From Bacteroidales bacterium (GTDB lineage Bacteria; Bacteroidota; Bacteroidia; Bacteroidales; JALTDM01), in contig JALTEO010000401.1 in assembly GCA_027073875.1 (NCBI GenBank), positions 1-5,460 on the forward strand: 5,460 nucleotides of DNA, written 5' to 3'. Below are positions 5,411 through 5,460 of this stretch, in pieces. The notes under the pieces were generated by a model. The model saw nothing but the letters and a program-made list of their open reading frames with translations. It ran no database searches and had not been told where the DNA came from. The translations under genes were made by a program, and so were the position numbers. Numbering within the stretch: the first letter of the stretch is position 1; every line of letters begins with the position of its first letter.

Positions 5411-5441
5411 ACTTATCATAAGTATGGATTATTTCATACTT
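5411..5441. promoter_or_regulatory. Overlapping inverted repeats, candidate operator of the rightward promoter
   Basis: ACTTAT-C-ATAAGT (5411-5423) is a perfect 6-bp inverted repeat about a single central base. Overlapping it, AAGTATG (5420-5426) pairs with CATACTT (5435-5441) across an 8-base gap. Both lie just upstream of and over the -33 region of the plus-strand promoter at 5447-5454. Spaced palindromes in that position are typical regulator binding sites. The regulator is unknown. Confidence 0.35.
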
Positions 5442-5454
5442 TTTTTTATCTTTG
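5423..5454 (+). promoter_or_regulatory. Rightward Bacteroidota-type promoter leading out of the window
   Basis: TATCTTTG at 5447-5454 matches the -7 consensus TAnnTTTG at every fixed position and is followed by CAAAAA. TATG at 5423-5426, 20 bases upstream, is an imperfect -33 element (consensus TTTG). Transcription should start at or just beyond the window's end, so a rightward gene, divergent from ftcD, is expected there. It cannot be identified from this window. Confidence 0.5.
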
Positions 5455-5460
5455 CAAAAA

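Overview
The window looks like a chromosomal piece of a Bacteroidota member, most likely order Bacteroidales or a relative. The evidence is indirect. Promoter-like elements fit the Bacteroidota -7 consensus TAnnTTTG (2663-2670 on the minus strand, 5447-5454 on the plus strand). No Shine-Dalgarno sequence precedes any of the three genes. The DNA is AT-rich, and the intergenic repeats are of a kind common in that phylum. No rRNA, tRNA, CRISPR array or transposase gene was seen.

Layout: 1-346 has no credible gene and holds REP-like dispersed repeats and a GC-rich hairpin. 347-2623 is a two-gene minus-strand operon with a 3-bp gap: a 12-TM polysaccharide flippase (Wzx/MATE-like, 1292-2623) followed by a PAPS-dependent sulfotransferase (347-1288). 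It has its own promoter about 40 bp upstream of the flippase start, insulated by a strong terminator-like hairpin (2719-2755). 2624-3572 is about 950 bp without a gene, built largely of repeats: a 225-bp unit present twice as a near-perfect direct repeat (2764-2988 and 3026-3250, 223/225 identical), several short hairpins with small A-rich loops, one large hairpin (3285-3325), and a second copy of the REP-like element seen near position 60. 3573-5273 is a complete fused formimidoyltransferase-cyclodeaminase gene (ftcD) on the minus strand. 5274-5460 is an intergenic region with a plus-strand promoter pointing out of the window and short inverted repeats that may be operators.

How the genes fit together: the flippase and sulfotransferase probably belong to surface-polysaccharide or glycolipid production. 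The flippase would carry a lipid-linked glycan across the inner membrane, and the sulfotransferase would decorate that glycan or another acceptor in the cytoplasm. ftcD is unrelated: it passes the formimino group from histidine breakdown to tetrahydrofolate and then releases ammonia. The repeat block separates the two units. No previously undescribed enzymatic system is visible. The most unusual material is the non-coding repeat block at 2720-3400.
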